The notes below the pieces were generated by a model, which ran no database searches, had not been told where the DNA came from, and was given only the letters and a program-made list of their open reading frames with translations. Of a stretch of DNA of 64,000 nt, positions 7,846 through 18,369 are shown one piece after another (within the stretch, counting starts at the first letter, position 1; each line of letters starts with the position of its first letter). This DNA is from Balamuthia mandrillaris (lineage: Eukaryota > Discosea > Longamoebia > Balamuthiidae). The translations under genes and the position numbers were made by a program. The stretch lies in the NCBI GenBank assembly GCA_031835245.1, contig JAVKOQ010000104.1:62001-126000 (forward strand). The letters run 5' to 3'.

Positions 7846-10253
7846 TTATCCAGCAGCAGCCTCTCTTTTCGGTGTGGCAGAAGCGGTTCTTCTTGTGGTA
7901 GTCGGTTTGCTCTTCTTTCTTTGTTGAAAGAAGACCAGGCTGGAAGAAGTGGAAGAGGAAGAAGTTGAACGCTTTTTCTGATCTTCTTCCGTTTCTTTTT
8001 CTTTCTCTTTTTCTTTCTCTTGTTCGTGTTCTGCTTCGTCTTCATCTTCGTCTAATGCGCGTGTGCCATCCATGCCAAACTCTTGTGTGAACCTATCGTA
8101 CACTTGTAGCTCTGACGCACTCACGCTTGGCTTTAGCCGTTGCAAAGCACCCAAAAAGTGGCTCTGTTTCGGGGAAGTGTTTTAACCCCAACAAAAACAC
8201 CAATAATGAGAAAGAGAGAAAGAAACGACAACAAAGAAGGATAAGGTACTTTATCGGTGGGAGGAACGACTAAGGTTTCGGGATCGAGGTCCATCATGTT
8301 CATGGGAATGGCCTGGTGGTCGGTTGGAGCACAAGGAGTCATGACTGGCCTTCCGCCTGAGGCCACTCCAACTTGTCGCCAATGTGTTGCTTTCAAACAA
8401 TCTCTTACTAATTATTTGGTTTGTGTTGTATCGTCGGTAAGCGAAGAAAAGTAGATGAAGAGTTGAAGAGAGATTTGTGGGGATAGTTACCTGGTTGCAT
8501 TAATGCTTCTTGACACAAAACAGCAATGTCGCTCCCAGAAAATCTGTCAAAGATCAAATAGTTTAACATAAAGAGAAAACTTTAGAAAGAAAAGAGTGAA
8601 TGTAAACATACCCTTCCGTCATGCTCGCGAATTGTTCCAAGTCAGTGGCTGTAACTTCTACGGGTTCATTTCCTACGTGCACTTTTTGAAAAGGGGCACA
8701 ACAGTCAAAATAAAATAAATAAAGAACAATAAAGAAAAGGGAACAAACGTTGGAAGAGATGTTGACGCGCAGGAACATCAGGCAAAGGAATGTAGATCCG
8801 CTTTTCGAACCGGCGCAACATGGCTGTATCCAAGTCATAAGGCCGATTGGTGGCAGCGATGACGAGCACTCCGTCTTTGTCTATCACGTTCTCTTGCATT
8901 CGCAACAAGAACTCGTTCTTCATGCGAGTGATAGCTTCATGATCACCTGATTCACGTTTGCCACAAATGGAATCTATCTCGTCTATAAATATGACTGTGT
9001 TTGTTGAGAGCATAAGTTAACAAAAAAGATGGAGAAGAAAAGAAGAAACAGAAGTAGAAAAAGAAGAAGAACAAGAACAAGCACAAGCACAAAAACAAGC
9101 AGAAAGGAAAGAAGAGATAAAATAGACTTGAATAGATGAGAAGAACATACCTGAAGGTTTTGTTTCTTGAGCCATTGCAAACAGTTCTTTCACTAGTCTA
9201 TTGAATAAGAAAAGCAAAGTTAGAAATTGCAGAAAGGTGTGATAAGAGATACGCGAGCATAAACAGAAGGAGAGAGACCTCTCAGCATCACCCATGTATT
9301 TCGATACCAGATCAGCCGAAGACACAGAGTAAAACCTAGCATTGGTCATGGAGGCCACCACTTTGGCCAGATGCGTTTTGCCAGTGCCGGGAGGCCCGTA
9401 CAAAAGTATGCCTTTCCATGGCTTTCGCTTCTCGGTGAAGAGCTGAGGAAACTTGTGCGGCAGCATGACCGCCTCTTCCAGCATCTGTTTGGCGGTTTGC
9501 AGGCCTGCCACATCGTTCCATGTGAGCTTTTCTTTGTGAACGAGAATGGTACTCTCTAGAGCTCGTCTAAGCTCTGCGTTGTGGCCTCTTTTATTGACGA
9601 AAAGCAAGAGCAAAGAATAATAAGCCGGATGAAAGAAGCAGAAGAAGAAGAAGAACAAGAAGAAGAACAAGAAGAAGAACAAGAAGAACAAGAAGAAGAA
9701 CGAGAACGAGAACGACAACAAAAAGAAGAACATAGAAAAGCTGCAGAAGCTGAAGCAGAGAGAAAACGAAAAGAAGAGGCAGAGGCAGAGGCACGAAGAA
9801 GAAAGAGGAACAGTACTCAGCAGGGGCAGGAACTGGCGCTTGCTTGGAGAACGACGAGGGAGCAGCGTCGTTTGTTTGCCTGTTGGCGGCAACAAGGGCT
9901 TTGAGCTGTTCCGATCTGTCCAAAAATTCTTTGACCTTGCGCCTCACCAACGCATTCACTTTTTTGTCTTTGGAGCCTATTGTCATGCAAAAAGAAGAGG
10001 AGAAGAAGAAGAACAACAACAAACAACAACAACAAGAAGAAGAAGAATGAAAGAAGAATGAAAAGATTACTATGTGATGCTTTGTTTCTTTTTTTTTCGT
10101 TTTCTCAAACGTACATCTTAATCCAGCCAAAAAGTATTCTATGGCGTCAACATAGGAGGAAAGGGCGTCCTTGAACCTGTCCTGGTGGTCCAACGCGTTC
10201 GCCTCGGCGGCTTTGTCGATGCCCTTGGCAAAGAGGCTTGTTGCTTGCTGCAT
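7846..10253 (-). CDS. VPS4: VPS4-type AAA ATPase (ESCRT-III disassembly)
   Basis: Exons join in frame across at least eight GT-AG introns. Order: MIT domain (MQQATSLFAKGIDKA..., exon 10253-10115), linker exon starting at 9976, then the AAA cassette with Walker A GPPGTGKTHLAKVVA near 9400, KYMGDAE, Walker B FIDEIDSICG near 8990-8960, sensor ATNRPYDLD and arginine finger LRRFEKR. A beta-domain/C-terminal part follows, with FLGALQRLKPSVSASELQVY, the helix typical of VPS4. VPS4 remodels ESCRT-III on endosomes and at cytokinesis. I chose the ATG at 10253 because it starts the MIT helix; an in-frame ATG at 10292 is the alternative. The protein continues about 60 residues beyond the usual VPS4 end as an acidic then Ser/Lys-rich tail (EHEQEKEKEKEKETEEDQKK), ending at 7846. 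Confidence 0.9.
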
Positions 10254-10299
10254 TCTTCTTTTTATTGATATCTTTTTTTTTTTGGGCTTCATCGTCGAA

Positions 10300-11215
10300 A
10301 TTTCGGTTGATCCAATGGAATATCAAAAATTGTAGATTGATCAAAGATTAGAAAAAGTTTGAATTGCATTGGTGAATAATCTCCCAATGGAATATCAAAA
10401 TGTTGATCTGATAGTTGGAGATCGAGATCAACAGAGAAAGAAGAAAAGAAAAAAATCTGTAACGCGTTTGCGCTGTGGGGCATAGCGATGAGAAGAGAGG
10501 AAGCTCTTCGCCTTTCATTCGATGGACAACGAATTTACACGTTCCGCTCTTGGCCCCGTGGTGGGATGGATTTGCTTTCGCTAAGCAAGAGCGTGCGTGG
10601 GGCTTCAAAAAAAAAAACGTTTGAAGGCCTGACAAATAACACGCTATGGTGGAGAAGAAGGACTAGAGCATAGAGCTGGAAAGGAGAACGAGAGAAGAGA
10701 GAAGAAGGAGAACGAGAGACGAGAGAGCAGGAGATTGACATATCGGCAAAGAGTGAGAAGAGAAGAGAGAGATAGAGAGAGAATCGGCAAAGAGAGAGAG
10801 AGTACTCAAGAAAAAAAAGGGAAGAGAGAACGGGAGAAGGAGAGGAGAGCAGAAGATTGACAGAATAGACAAAGCGAGAACAAAGTAAGGGCGATGCAAC
10901 GAGAGAACAGAGCGAAGGCGTGTCATGCTTATCAATCTTCTCTTACTTTTCTCTCAGTTCTGCTTCCTGTTGCCTTTGAAATAGATAGACACGAGCCGCT
11001 TGTCAACGGAAGTCGAGCCGCAAACAGCTTAGACTAAGATGATCACGTGGCACGTGACTATTGTCACCAACCAATCACAAGAACTCTTTCATCTCTCTGC
11101 TCCAATTATCCCTTGCCACGCCAGCCCCAGCTCTGCATGTGAAAATTCCTATAGAACAGACCAACTCGAGCGGTAACGTTCACTCTGAATTTCTTTTCTT
11201 GAACCTCCTCCTCAT
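10300..11215. other. Intergenic, GA-rich, no gene seen
   Basis: About 0.9 kb between VPS4 and the repeat-protein gene. It holds a GAGA/GAGAAG purine tract on the plus strand (about 10680-10890) and two copies of CCAATGGAATATCAAAA (10313 and 10384), with a relaxed third copy far away at 21426. The open frame at 10488-10673 lacks protein-like composition. Nothing else is evident. Confidence 0.6.
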
Positions 11216-11220
11216 TCCAC

Positions 11221-11228
11221 TATTTATA
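11221..11228 (+). promoter_or_regulatory. TATA-like element of the heptad-repeat gene
   Basis: TATTTATA lies 113 bp before the ATG at 11341. The intervening leader is rich in CAACAAACAAC, typical of a 5' UTR. Similar AT boxes precede several other genes here. Confidence 0.45.
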
Positions 11229-11340
11229 CATCGGTCTTGTTTGCTGTTTAGTCATCTCATCCTCAACACACTCTTCTATCCAACAAACAACAAACTACAA
11301 ACAACAAACAACAAACCCAAGGAGGAAGACCAGGAGCATC

Positions 11341-12774
11341 ATGAAGAGCATTGCTGCACTGTTGGTGTTGGCGTTGCTGGCTACGGCTGGCTTGGCCAAG
11401 CCTCTCAAGAGAATGGGAGGCGACGTGAAGTACGGAGGAGGAGATGTCTCCTACGACGGTGACGATGTTACCTACGACGGAGGCGACGTCTCTTACGACG
11501 GTGGAGATGTGTCTTACGATGGTGGAGATGTTTCCTACGACGGCGGTGATGTGTCTTACGATGGAGGAGATGTTGCCTATGACGGCGGTGATGTTGTCAC
11601 CTATGACGGCGGCGATGTGTCTTACGATGGTGGTGATGTTTCCTACGACGGAGGAGATGTCTCTTACGATGGAGGAGATGTTTCTTACGATGGTGGTGAT
11701 GTTGCCTACGATGGTGAGGACGTTGCTTACGATGGTGGTGATGTTTCCTACGATGGAGGAGACGTGACCTACGATGGCGGTGATGTTTCTTACGATGGTG
11801 GTGATGTTTCCTACGACGGTGGTGATGTGTCCTACGACGGAGGAGATGTTTCCTACGATGGTGGTGACGTCGCTTACGATGGTGGTGATGTGACTTACGA
11901 TGGTGGTGATGTCTCTTACGATGGTGGCGACGTTTCCTACGACGGCGGTGACGTCTCCTACGATGGAGGTGATGTGTCCTACGATGGTGGTGACATCTCG
12001 TACGACGGTGGCGACGTGACCTACGATGGTGGTGATGTCTCCTACGACGGTGGTGATGATGTTGTCTACGGTGGCGGCGATGTCACCTATGACGGCGAGG
12101 ATGTTACTTACGATGGTGGTGATGTCTCTTACGATGGAGGAGATGTCTCCTACGATGGTGGTGACGTCTCTTACGATGGCGGTGATGTCTCCTACGACGG
12201 TGGCGATGTCGCTTACGATGGTGGAGATGTGGCCTACGACGGTGGCGATGTGTCCTACGATGGCGGTGATGTTTCCTACGACGGTGGTGATGTCGCTTAC
12301 GATGGAGGTGATGTGACCTACGACGGAGGTGACGTTTCCTACGACGGTGGTGACGACGTTGCCTACGGTGGCGGTGATGTCTCCTATGACGGTGAGGACG
12401 TGACTTATGACGGTGGGGATGTTTCCTATGACGGAGGAGATGTCGCCTACGACGGAGGTGATGTGTCTTACGACGGAGGCGACGTTGCCTACGATGGTGG
12501 TGATGTCTCTTACGATGGAGAAGACGTTGCTTACGATGGTGGTGATGTGTCTTACGATGGCGGAGACGTTGCTTATGACGGTGGTGACATCGCCTACGAT
12601 GGCTCTGACGTTGCCTACGACGGCGGCGATATCGCCTACGACGGAGGGGACGTTGAATACGGAGGCGGTGATGTTGCCTACGATGGCACTGCCTACGAGG
12701 GCGGCAGCGACGTGGTTGCTTACAACACCGGAGACGACTCTGCTGCTGCCTCCGCTCGCGCCTTCTGGTTCTAA
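11341..12774 (+). CDS. Secreted acidic protein of about 60 YDGGDV-type heptads
   Basis: This single exon of 477 residues starts with a clear signal peptide (MKSIAALLVLALLATAGLA, cleavage near residue 19). From residue 25 to about 450 the chain is tandem heptads of the form Y-D-G-G-D-V-[S/A/T]. Rare variants (GED, GSD, VEYGGGDV) are present. The insertion GGDDVVYGGGDV recurs 297 nt later as GGDDVAYGGGDV, marking a higher-order repeat. The C-terminus is non-repetitive (YNTGDDSAAASARAFWF). There is no Cys and no Lys in the repeat array, so the protein is extremely acidic. Such Asp-rich arrays can bind divalent cations or form extracellular matrix; that is inference only. I recognise no homologue. 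Codon choice varies between heptads although the peptide is constant, which argues for selection on protein sequence. Confidence 0.9.
   Translation: MKSIAALLVLALLATAGLAKPLKRMGGDVKYGGGDVSYDGDDVTYDGGDVSYDGGDVSYDGGDVSYDGGDVSYDGGDVAYDGGDVVTYDGGDVSYDGGDVSYDGGDVSYDGGDVSYDGGDVAYDGEDVAYDGGDVSYDGGDVTYDGGDVSYDGGDVSYDGGDVSYDGGDVSYDGGDVAYDGGDVTYDGGDVSYDGGDVSYDGGDVSYDGGDVSYDGGDISYDGGDVTYDGGDVSYDGGDDVVYGGGDVTYDGEDVTYDGGDVSYDGGDVSYDGGDVSYDGGDVSYDGGDVAYDGGDVAYDGGDVSYDGGDVSYDGGDVAYDGGDVTYDGGDVSYDGGDDVAYGGGDVSYDGEDVTYDGGDVSYDGGDVAYDGGDVSYDGGDVAYDGGDVSYDGEDVAYDGGDVSYDGGDVAYDGGDIAYDGSDVAYDGGDIAYDGGDVEYGGGDVAYDGTAYEGGSDVVAYNTGDDSAAASARAFWF
11415..12700 (+). repeat. 21-bp tandem repeat array encoding heptads
   Basis: About sixty units of consensus TACGATGGTGGTGATGTxTC with synonymous variation. 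Higher-order periodicity near 297 bp is marked by the GATGATGTTGTCTACGG variant at 12053 and its counterpart at 12350. All three forward frames and one reverse frame stay open across long parts of the array, which is a by-product of the 21-bp period. Confidence 0.9.
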
Positions 12775-13061
12775 GCAAGCAACGCCTGCTTGAAAAAGAA
12801 AGCGAAAGCAAACAAGCGAGAGAGAGAGCATTTTTGATCCTTTTTGTTTTGTTCTCTCCATTATTTTTTGTTGAACTTGTTTCACTTTCTTTTGTTTTGT
12901 TCTCGTGGGAGGATAGGCTTTTGGTTTTAGCTTTGTTTTTTTTTTCAAAAAACACTTTTTGTTTCAGAAGCACTCCTTCTTATGATGGAGAAACACCAAT
13001 AATATCATTTCTTTCTCCTAAACTCTCTCTTTCTTAAGTACATTATACGTGTTTGTGTCTT

Positions 13062-13618
13062 TCAGCTGAGAAGACATCTCTTCCTTTTCTCCGTCACCAT
13101 CTCTGCTGCCTCGTTGTTCGACCTCTTTATCTCTCGCACCAGCTGAAAAAAGCAAGCCTCCACATTCTCCCTCGTCTTGGCGCTCGTCTCGATCAAGGGG
13201 CATCCGAAGCTCTTGGCCAGTTGCACTCCTTCCTGGCTCCCCACTTTCTTTCCTTCTTCTCCATTTCCTGCTTCTTCAGCAGAATGAAGATCTATTTTAT
13301 TCCCAGCAATCGTCAGAGGAATATCATCCTTGTCTTTGATCCTAAGTATCTCTTCTCGAATGCTCGGCAATGCCTCAAAGCTCTTTCTGTCCACGATGGA
13401 GTAGACCAGAAGAAAGCCTTGCCCTTCTTTCAGGAACCGTTCTCGCAGAGCCTGATATTCGTCTTGCATTCCTCCTCATCAATGGTGAATCGCTTTCGGT
13501 AGGTGTCTTCGATGGTGGCGTCATAGTTGTAGAGAAACACGTTTTGAACGAGCTGAAGGCACAAGGAGGACTTGCCGACTGCACCTTCACCAACCACCAC
13601 TATCTTGTACTCTGCCAT
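13062..13618 (-). pseudogene. Ras-type GTPase with deletion and frameshift in the G3 region
   Basis: Read from 13618: [20 protein letters not shown] (P-loop intact), [14 protein letters not shown] (switch I), then TIDEEEC. The expected strand and DTAG motif (about ten residues) are missing, and the frame jumps before [20 protein letters not shown]. The remainder is well kept in the second frame: GNKIDL (G4), ETSAK (G5) and CaaX end CLLS at 13062. The gene has no intron, unlike the Ras gene at 6033. A deletion of roughly 28 nt explains both the missing motif and the frame change. It is either a recent pseudogene or a sequence/assembly deletion. An intron cannot explain it, because the sequence is lost, not interrupted. 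Confidence 0.75.
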
Positions 13619-13744
13619 TCTCTCTTTCTTCTTCTGCTTAGAATTTAATTCTTGCTTGGTGTTACCTCAACTGTCCTTTTCACCCAAGGCTCGAACGGCC
13701 TCAGGATGCCTTCTTCTTGAGCGGTCTGGCATTCCTACCCTCGG

Positions 13745-15010
13745 CCATACCAAGGAAGAAGGCCTGGCTGGTATCAACGTGGACAGAATGACAACAACGC
13801 CGTTTTGTTGGTTACCACCGTTTTGTAATCATTTCTGGTTCAAAGGAGAACAAAAGATAAGGTGAAGAGAATGACCAGCGTTTCTGTTTACTGACTTCCC
13901 TTCTTGAGCTTAGCAGCCAGCTCGGCTACGTGCTTGCCCTGAGCCCTGCCGCAGGCCTTCTCGTTCTCGCTGACTGGACGGCTGCCATCCGCGCCGGTGA
14001 TGTAGGTGGAGCCGTAGGGGCTGCCTCCCGTGATCTCCTCCATATTCCGCAGCTCGTTGCATGTGCAGGGCAAGCCCGCGTAGACCAAGCCCAGGTGCAG
14101 CAAGGGGACGATCAAGGAGAAGAGCGTCATCTCGTTGCCGCCGTGCTGAGAGGCAGTGCCCGTGAAGGCGCTGGCCACCTTGCCCACCAGGCCGTTGGTG
14201 GCCCAGAGGCCTCCCAGGGAGTCCAGGAAGGTCTTGAGCTGGGCGCTGACGGCGCCGAACCGAGTGCCACCGCCGATGATGAGGGCATCGGCCGTCGAAA
14301 GGATCTCAATCATTTTCTCGCGGTCGGAGTCGATGAAAGGCACGTTCTTCATGGCCTGCTTGGCTCCGGTGGCGCCCATCTTGTCCAGCACCTCGGGGGG
14401 CACGGTTTCGGAGACCTGATAGATCTCCACCTCCACGCCTTCCACCTGCCTGGCGCCCTCCGCGATGGCCCGGGCCATCACCCAGGCATGAGTGTAGAAA
14501 GAGTGGAACACAATCACCACTTTTACCATTTTGTTTGTATTGTTTGTTAGAGGAAAGTCTCAGTGAAGAGAGAGGGAGTGTGTGCTTAGGCCGTTTGTTG
14601 TCTTCACTTGCTAGTTAACAAAACTGGAAAAAAATGTATAAAAAGGTTGTTTAAGGAACCGCCGCCACAACCTTTTTTTGGGAATGAACTTAACCTCAAA
14701 GCACCTTCCCGGTCTGGCGCCAAGTCAGTGGTGGAAAAGGGTGCGGAAGCTTTTTTGTTCTTTGCGACCTCTCGAAAGCCAAGTCAGGTGTGGAAGGTTA
14801 TTGGGGGAGAGCAATCCTCCATTCGTCACTGTCTGCCTTCCTTTTTTTCTTCTCCCCGACGGCCTCCTCTCCGGTGTGGTCAGGGGCAAGCGGCACCGGA
14901 GGAAGTAAAGTTTGGGATGGGAAGGGAGAGGGAGGAGGGGGTGGAGGAGCTACAGAGGATCAGACACACAAGAACTCCTGGTATGATGGGATGTTCACCA
15001 CTACGGTTGG
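13745..15010 (+). repeat. Left arm of a large inverted duplication (WrbA locus)
   Basis: This arm matches the reverse complement of about 25800-27145. Homology covers the 3' flank (through ACCAGCGTTTCTGTTTACTG), the entire WrbA-type gene and the 5' flank, including AACCGCCGCCACAACC (14656) and more diverged GC-rich sequence to about 15010. Coding parts are most alike; distal flanks have many differences and indels. The arms are about 10.8 kb apart. Confidence 0.85.
13888..14529 (-). CDS. WrbA-type NAD(P)H:quinone oxidoreductase, copy 1
   Basis: This intronless ORF of 213 residues has a flavodoxin-like fold. FMN-binding features are visible: VFHSFYTHAWVMARAI near the N-terminus in place of the usual YS.YGH motif, GGGTRFGAVSAQLKTFLD at 87-104, TGTASQHGGNE at 122-132 and the C-terminal GGSPYGSTYITGADGSR loop typical of WrbA/NQR (GSPYGA.T...DG). 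These enzymes carry out two-electron reduction of quinones in antioxidant defence. The protein differs from the inverted copy at 26363 at about 14 of 213 positions, while the last 60 residues are identical. The start is supported by conservation between copies. The upstream flank has a TATAAAAA sequence inside the duplicated segment. Confidence 0.9.
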   Translation of the reverse strand: MVKVVIVFHSFYTHAWVMARAIAEGARQVEGVEVEIYQVSETVPPEVLDKMGATGAKQAMKNVPFIDSDREKMIEILSTADALIIGGGTRFGAVSAQLKTFLDSLGGLWATNGLVGKVASAFTGTASQHGGNEMTLFSLIVPLLHLGLVYAGLPCTCNELRNMEEITGGSPYGSTYITGADGSRPVSENEKACGRAQGKHVAELAAKLKKGSQ

Positions 15011-15019
15011 AGTTTTTAG

Positions 15020-15880
15020 GAAAACAAAAAGAAGAAAAATTTCCAAGAAATAAAACGTTTCTTTTTTCAGAAAAAAGGGAAGGTAACGCATCTGCTTACG
15101 AAACGGATGGAGTTGCCGGTAGTCTCAGCTCTCTCTGCTGGTGCCTTCTGCTTGTTCCAGGACTTAGACCCAGAACTGGTTGTCTTGATCTTTTGGGACC
15201 TTATACAACAAGACACAGAGGAAGACGGGGCACTGCTAAAGAAGCGGAAGGGCGAATCGGGTAAACGTCCCACCCCACAACGCTAAAAGTCCCACCCCTT
15301 CGGTAAACGTCCCACCCCTCAGGTAATTTACCCACCCTAATATGTATTTATAACAACCTATTATTTTTGTGCTATTTTGCCACCAAAGCGTGCGCTGGCC
15401 ATTATTTTAGAGAGTGGAGAAAAGGGATCAGAAAAATCAAAAATTTATTTTTTAGGGGGCTTTTTTTTTTCGTTTTGTTCTTTTGGCCAGTCTTTTCTTT
15501 GTCACGCTGGGCACCTTTTCTTCGTTCTGTTCTTTTTTTTTGAGGAGAGAGGAGCTTCACGACCTGTGTTTTCTGGTACCGTGGGTTGGGCTTCAGTTGT
15601 CGTTTTGGAGAGAGAGGCTTCCTTTTGTCCACTCGGGGATCCTGGTAGTTCACCACGGGTGCGACGCCATAGATCTCTTCCGTTTTACAGTTCTTTTGCC
15701 ATTGAGAGGTACGCTTTGCTTTGCACTCTTCAAAAATGACAAACATCAACTTCAGAAAAAGAATCTGCTTGATACAAAAAGTGACAAACATACCACTTTG
15801 CGTTTTTGTTTTTTGATTTTGTTGTTTTTTTGGTGCAGCCGCCGCCACCGCCGCTGCCTTTTTCTTTGTTGTTTCAGGTT
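15020..15880. other. Intergenic stretch with short repeats; possible basic ORF on minus strand
   Basis: At 15258-15337 the unit CGGTAAACGTCCCACCCC occurs about three times with variation at roughly 21-bp spacing. Minus-strand frame 15848-15402 encodes a basic peptide (VAPVVNYQDPRVDKRKPLS) with a possible internal intron from about 15795 to 15734, but its only start is GTG and no family is recognised. I do not call it a gene. Confidence 0.4.
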
Positions 15881-15883
15881 TTG

Positions 15884-18364
15884 TTAAATTTGATTGAAAT
15901 GTACGTTCGGTTTCTGGTGTTTGTGTGAGGTGTTAGCTAAAAGTAGGAAAGGAGGGAGAGATTTTGTTTAAAAAAAAGAGATACTAACTTAATTCAAGCA
16001 AACATTCTTCTGTGAGTCGCAGGTTGGTTGCTACTTTCGGCCTCTTTGTTGTTTTGCGCGGCCTCCCAGGTGATGACTTCCCTGTAGCATATGCGATTGC
16101 TTGTTCTGCTTCTTCCTTGCTAGAGTACTCGATTTTTGGCTCCACTGGATGTTGATGCTTTGTTCCTTGATTTTTGTTTGCATTCAGTTTGTCTTTCTCC
16201 TTTTCCTTCTCCTCCTCCTCCTTCTCCTCCTTCTCCTCCTTCTCTTCTTTCTTATTGTTGTGTTCTTGTCCTTCAGAAGTTTCTTCCTCAAGATCTCCGC
16301 CGTCGTCCTCACCAAGTTCATCCATCGATGGCTCCTCCAACAGTAGCAGCGCCTGCTGTTCCTCGTCCTGTTCATCTCCCTCCTCTCCTTCCACATCTTC
16401 ATCATCAAGGGTAACAGGCGCTACACGTTGCGCCAGGGAGTCAGTATCATCTGCTTCAACGATGTCATCTTCAACTATTCTTGCCACTTGTGAGGTGCTG
16501 CTGTTGGTGCGTCTTGTTTGTCTTTTCAGCCCAAGCTCTAAAAGGTTCTGATCTGAAAATGTTTTCTGTAGATGAGCAGCAAGTCCAAAAACGTGTTTGC
16601 ACCTCCTACCATAATACCGAAAGTAAGGACAGGGGCATGAAGGCAATTCTATAGTCACGTCGTACTCATTCCATTTGAAAACGCCGTCAGCAAGCTCTAC
16701 AAAATGTGCGTTCAATCCTTCTTCTACCTCTTTTTCCTCTCTGTCGTTGTTGTTGTCATCGTTTTTGCTGCCATTCTCTATTTCTTATTTTTCTTTCTGT
16801 TTCTCACTCTGTTGGTGCTGTGCCAGCCGCAATCCCTCTTGATATCTCCTCCAAAGCCGGCAAACACCAAGGCTTGGGCGTTGCTGTAGTACATCGATGC
16901 GGTTGAGCTCCACATTGTAGCGGCGAAACACATTGTCTGCTAGCGTTAAGACCAAGTTGTGATCCCCTTTGGTGCCTTTGCAGTGGAAATCACGAAGAAT
17001 GCTACGAAAGATCGGCTCTGTTGCATTGTTGGTATTCCACAAGCCCTCTCGGTACCCAGGACGATCAATGCTTTTCCACGTTGATGCCCATGGAGGAGAA
17101 AGCCAGTTCTTGTCAAAGTACTGCCAAAAACGGGTAATCCTCTTTTTTTGGCAATAGTTCTTCAACACTTTTGTTGGTTCTTCCTCTGCATCTTCTGTCA
17201 TGGCATGTTGCAGTCTTTTTAACAAACCCAATACACTTCCATCATCCTTCCCTTGTTGTTTGGTATTATTGTTAGTTTCTACTTGTATGAGCAACAACGA
17301 GAGGGAGAGAGCAGATGCATGAAAGAGAGAGAACAAACCATACTGCGCAACTTTTTTTCTCCACAGTTGTTGTGCATGAAAGTCACACAACACCACCTGA
17401 AAGCCAGCACTTGTCGCCCCGTTACGCTCCACCTTGTCTTTGTCGATCATTACGAAGGGTTGCCACGTAGGTTTTGGGGAGTAGATCGTTGTCGTCTGTG
17501 TCTCAAAAAAGTGACGAACAGACGAAAGGAAAAAGCGCACAACTGCTGCTCGTTCCTTGCTAGCAACAGCGAAGGCAACAGGCCAGCTCCGTCCCAAGTC
17601 ATCTTGCACCACCAGTGCCCAAACGGGGGGATGTGACTTGGATAGCTTGTAGATGCTGTCCAGGCCGACTACATCCTTACCCCATCGCTGAAGCACAGTG
17701 ACTGCATAAGGCGCGATCAGAAAAATCATCCATGGCCGACGGGCCGCCGTGCGATCAAGGATGTACGTTTCACGGCTCTCCAAAGGGGGGAAAAGGATAG
17801 TAGAAGCCAGTTCTGGCCGATTCAAGGCCTCTTGGAGGGCTTCTGCTCTGGTTTGCCCTTTCTTGCCGATTCGCAGTTTTTTCCTTCCGTTGTGGATTAC
17901 AGTGGCAATCTCCTGCACAGTGGGTACATCCCGAGCATCCTTGCCCAGCTCACAAGCGCCCCCCAGCAACATTCGTTGCAGCTCGTGCGCCGTCATTGCT
18001 CCTCCTCTCCCATTCATTCCGTCTTCTTTTGTTCCTTGCCCATCCATCTGGCGGAGCCACTGCCGAAGCGCAGGTGTCATAGCCGGAAGGGCGCAGGCAA
18101 AAAAACCCGTGTCCGTGGCTTGGGCCTTCGATAGATGTAGGTGTGCGCCAGTAGCTCATCTCTAAACACCACCCAACGGCTTTGTACTTCACAGTCCTTT
18201 AGTTTTTTGTTCTTCTTTCCTCTTGCAGGAGGAGCACAGGCAAAGCAGCCAGAGCAGTGAAGATTCTCGCTGAGTTCAACCTCAAGGACCCCATTCTTCA
18301 CCTTCTTGACTTTATGCCACCAATTTTCACTCAAGGGTGGTCCCGTGATTACGAAGGAATCACC
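15884..18364 (-). mobile_element. MULE-type transposase gene with SWIM finger and AT-hook, degenerate or domesticated
   Basis: Minus strand, in order. An N-terminal exon (18364-18096) has a paired-Cys motif HCSGCFACAPP and WWHKVKKVKNG. The DDE region (18080-16785) has VVGLDSIYKLS, WALVVQDDLGRSWPVAFAVA, FVMIDKDKVE, LCDFHAQQLW and WNTNNATEPIFRSILR, the order found in Mutator-like (MULE/FAR1-type) transposases. A downstream exon (16715-15984) has the SWIM zinc finger CPCPYFRYYGRRCKH, a long Glu-rich linker and an AT-hook GRPRKTTKRP. A final short exon (about 15935-15884) may follow a GTTAGT donor. Frame shifts once at a run of seven T near 18098, and the linker between DDE and SWIM needs an intron or is broken. 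It is thus either a decayed element or a host gene with a homopolymer error. Candidate imperfect terminal repeats flank it. Confidence 0.7.
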
Positions 18365-18369
18365 CTGTT

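Noticed and set aside
11263-12948. 561-codon minus-strand ORF (VVGNITAIVGHI-type heptads)
   Set aside because: Exact antisense of the heptad-repeat gene. Openness follows from the 21-bp period; it has no signal peptide, promoter or independent conservation.
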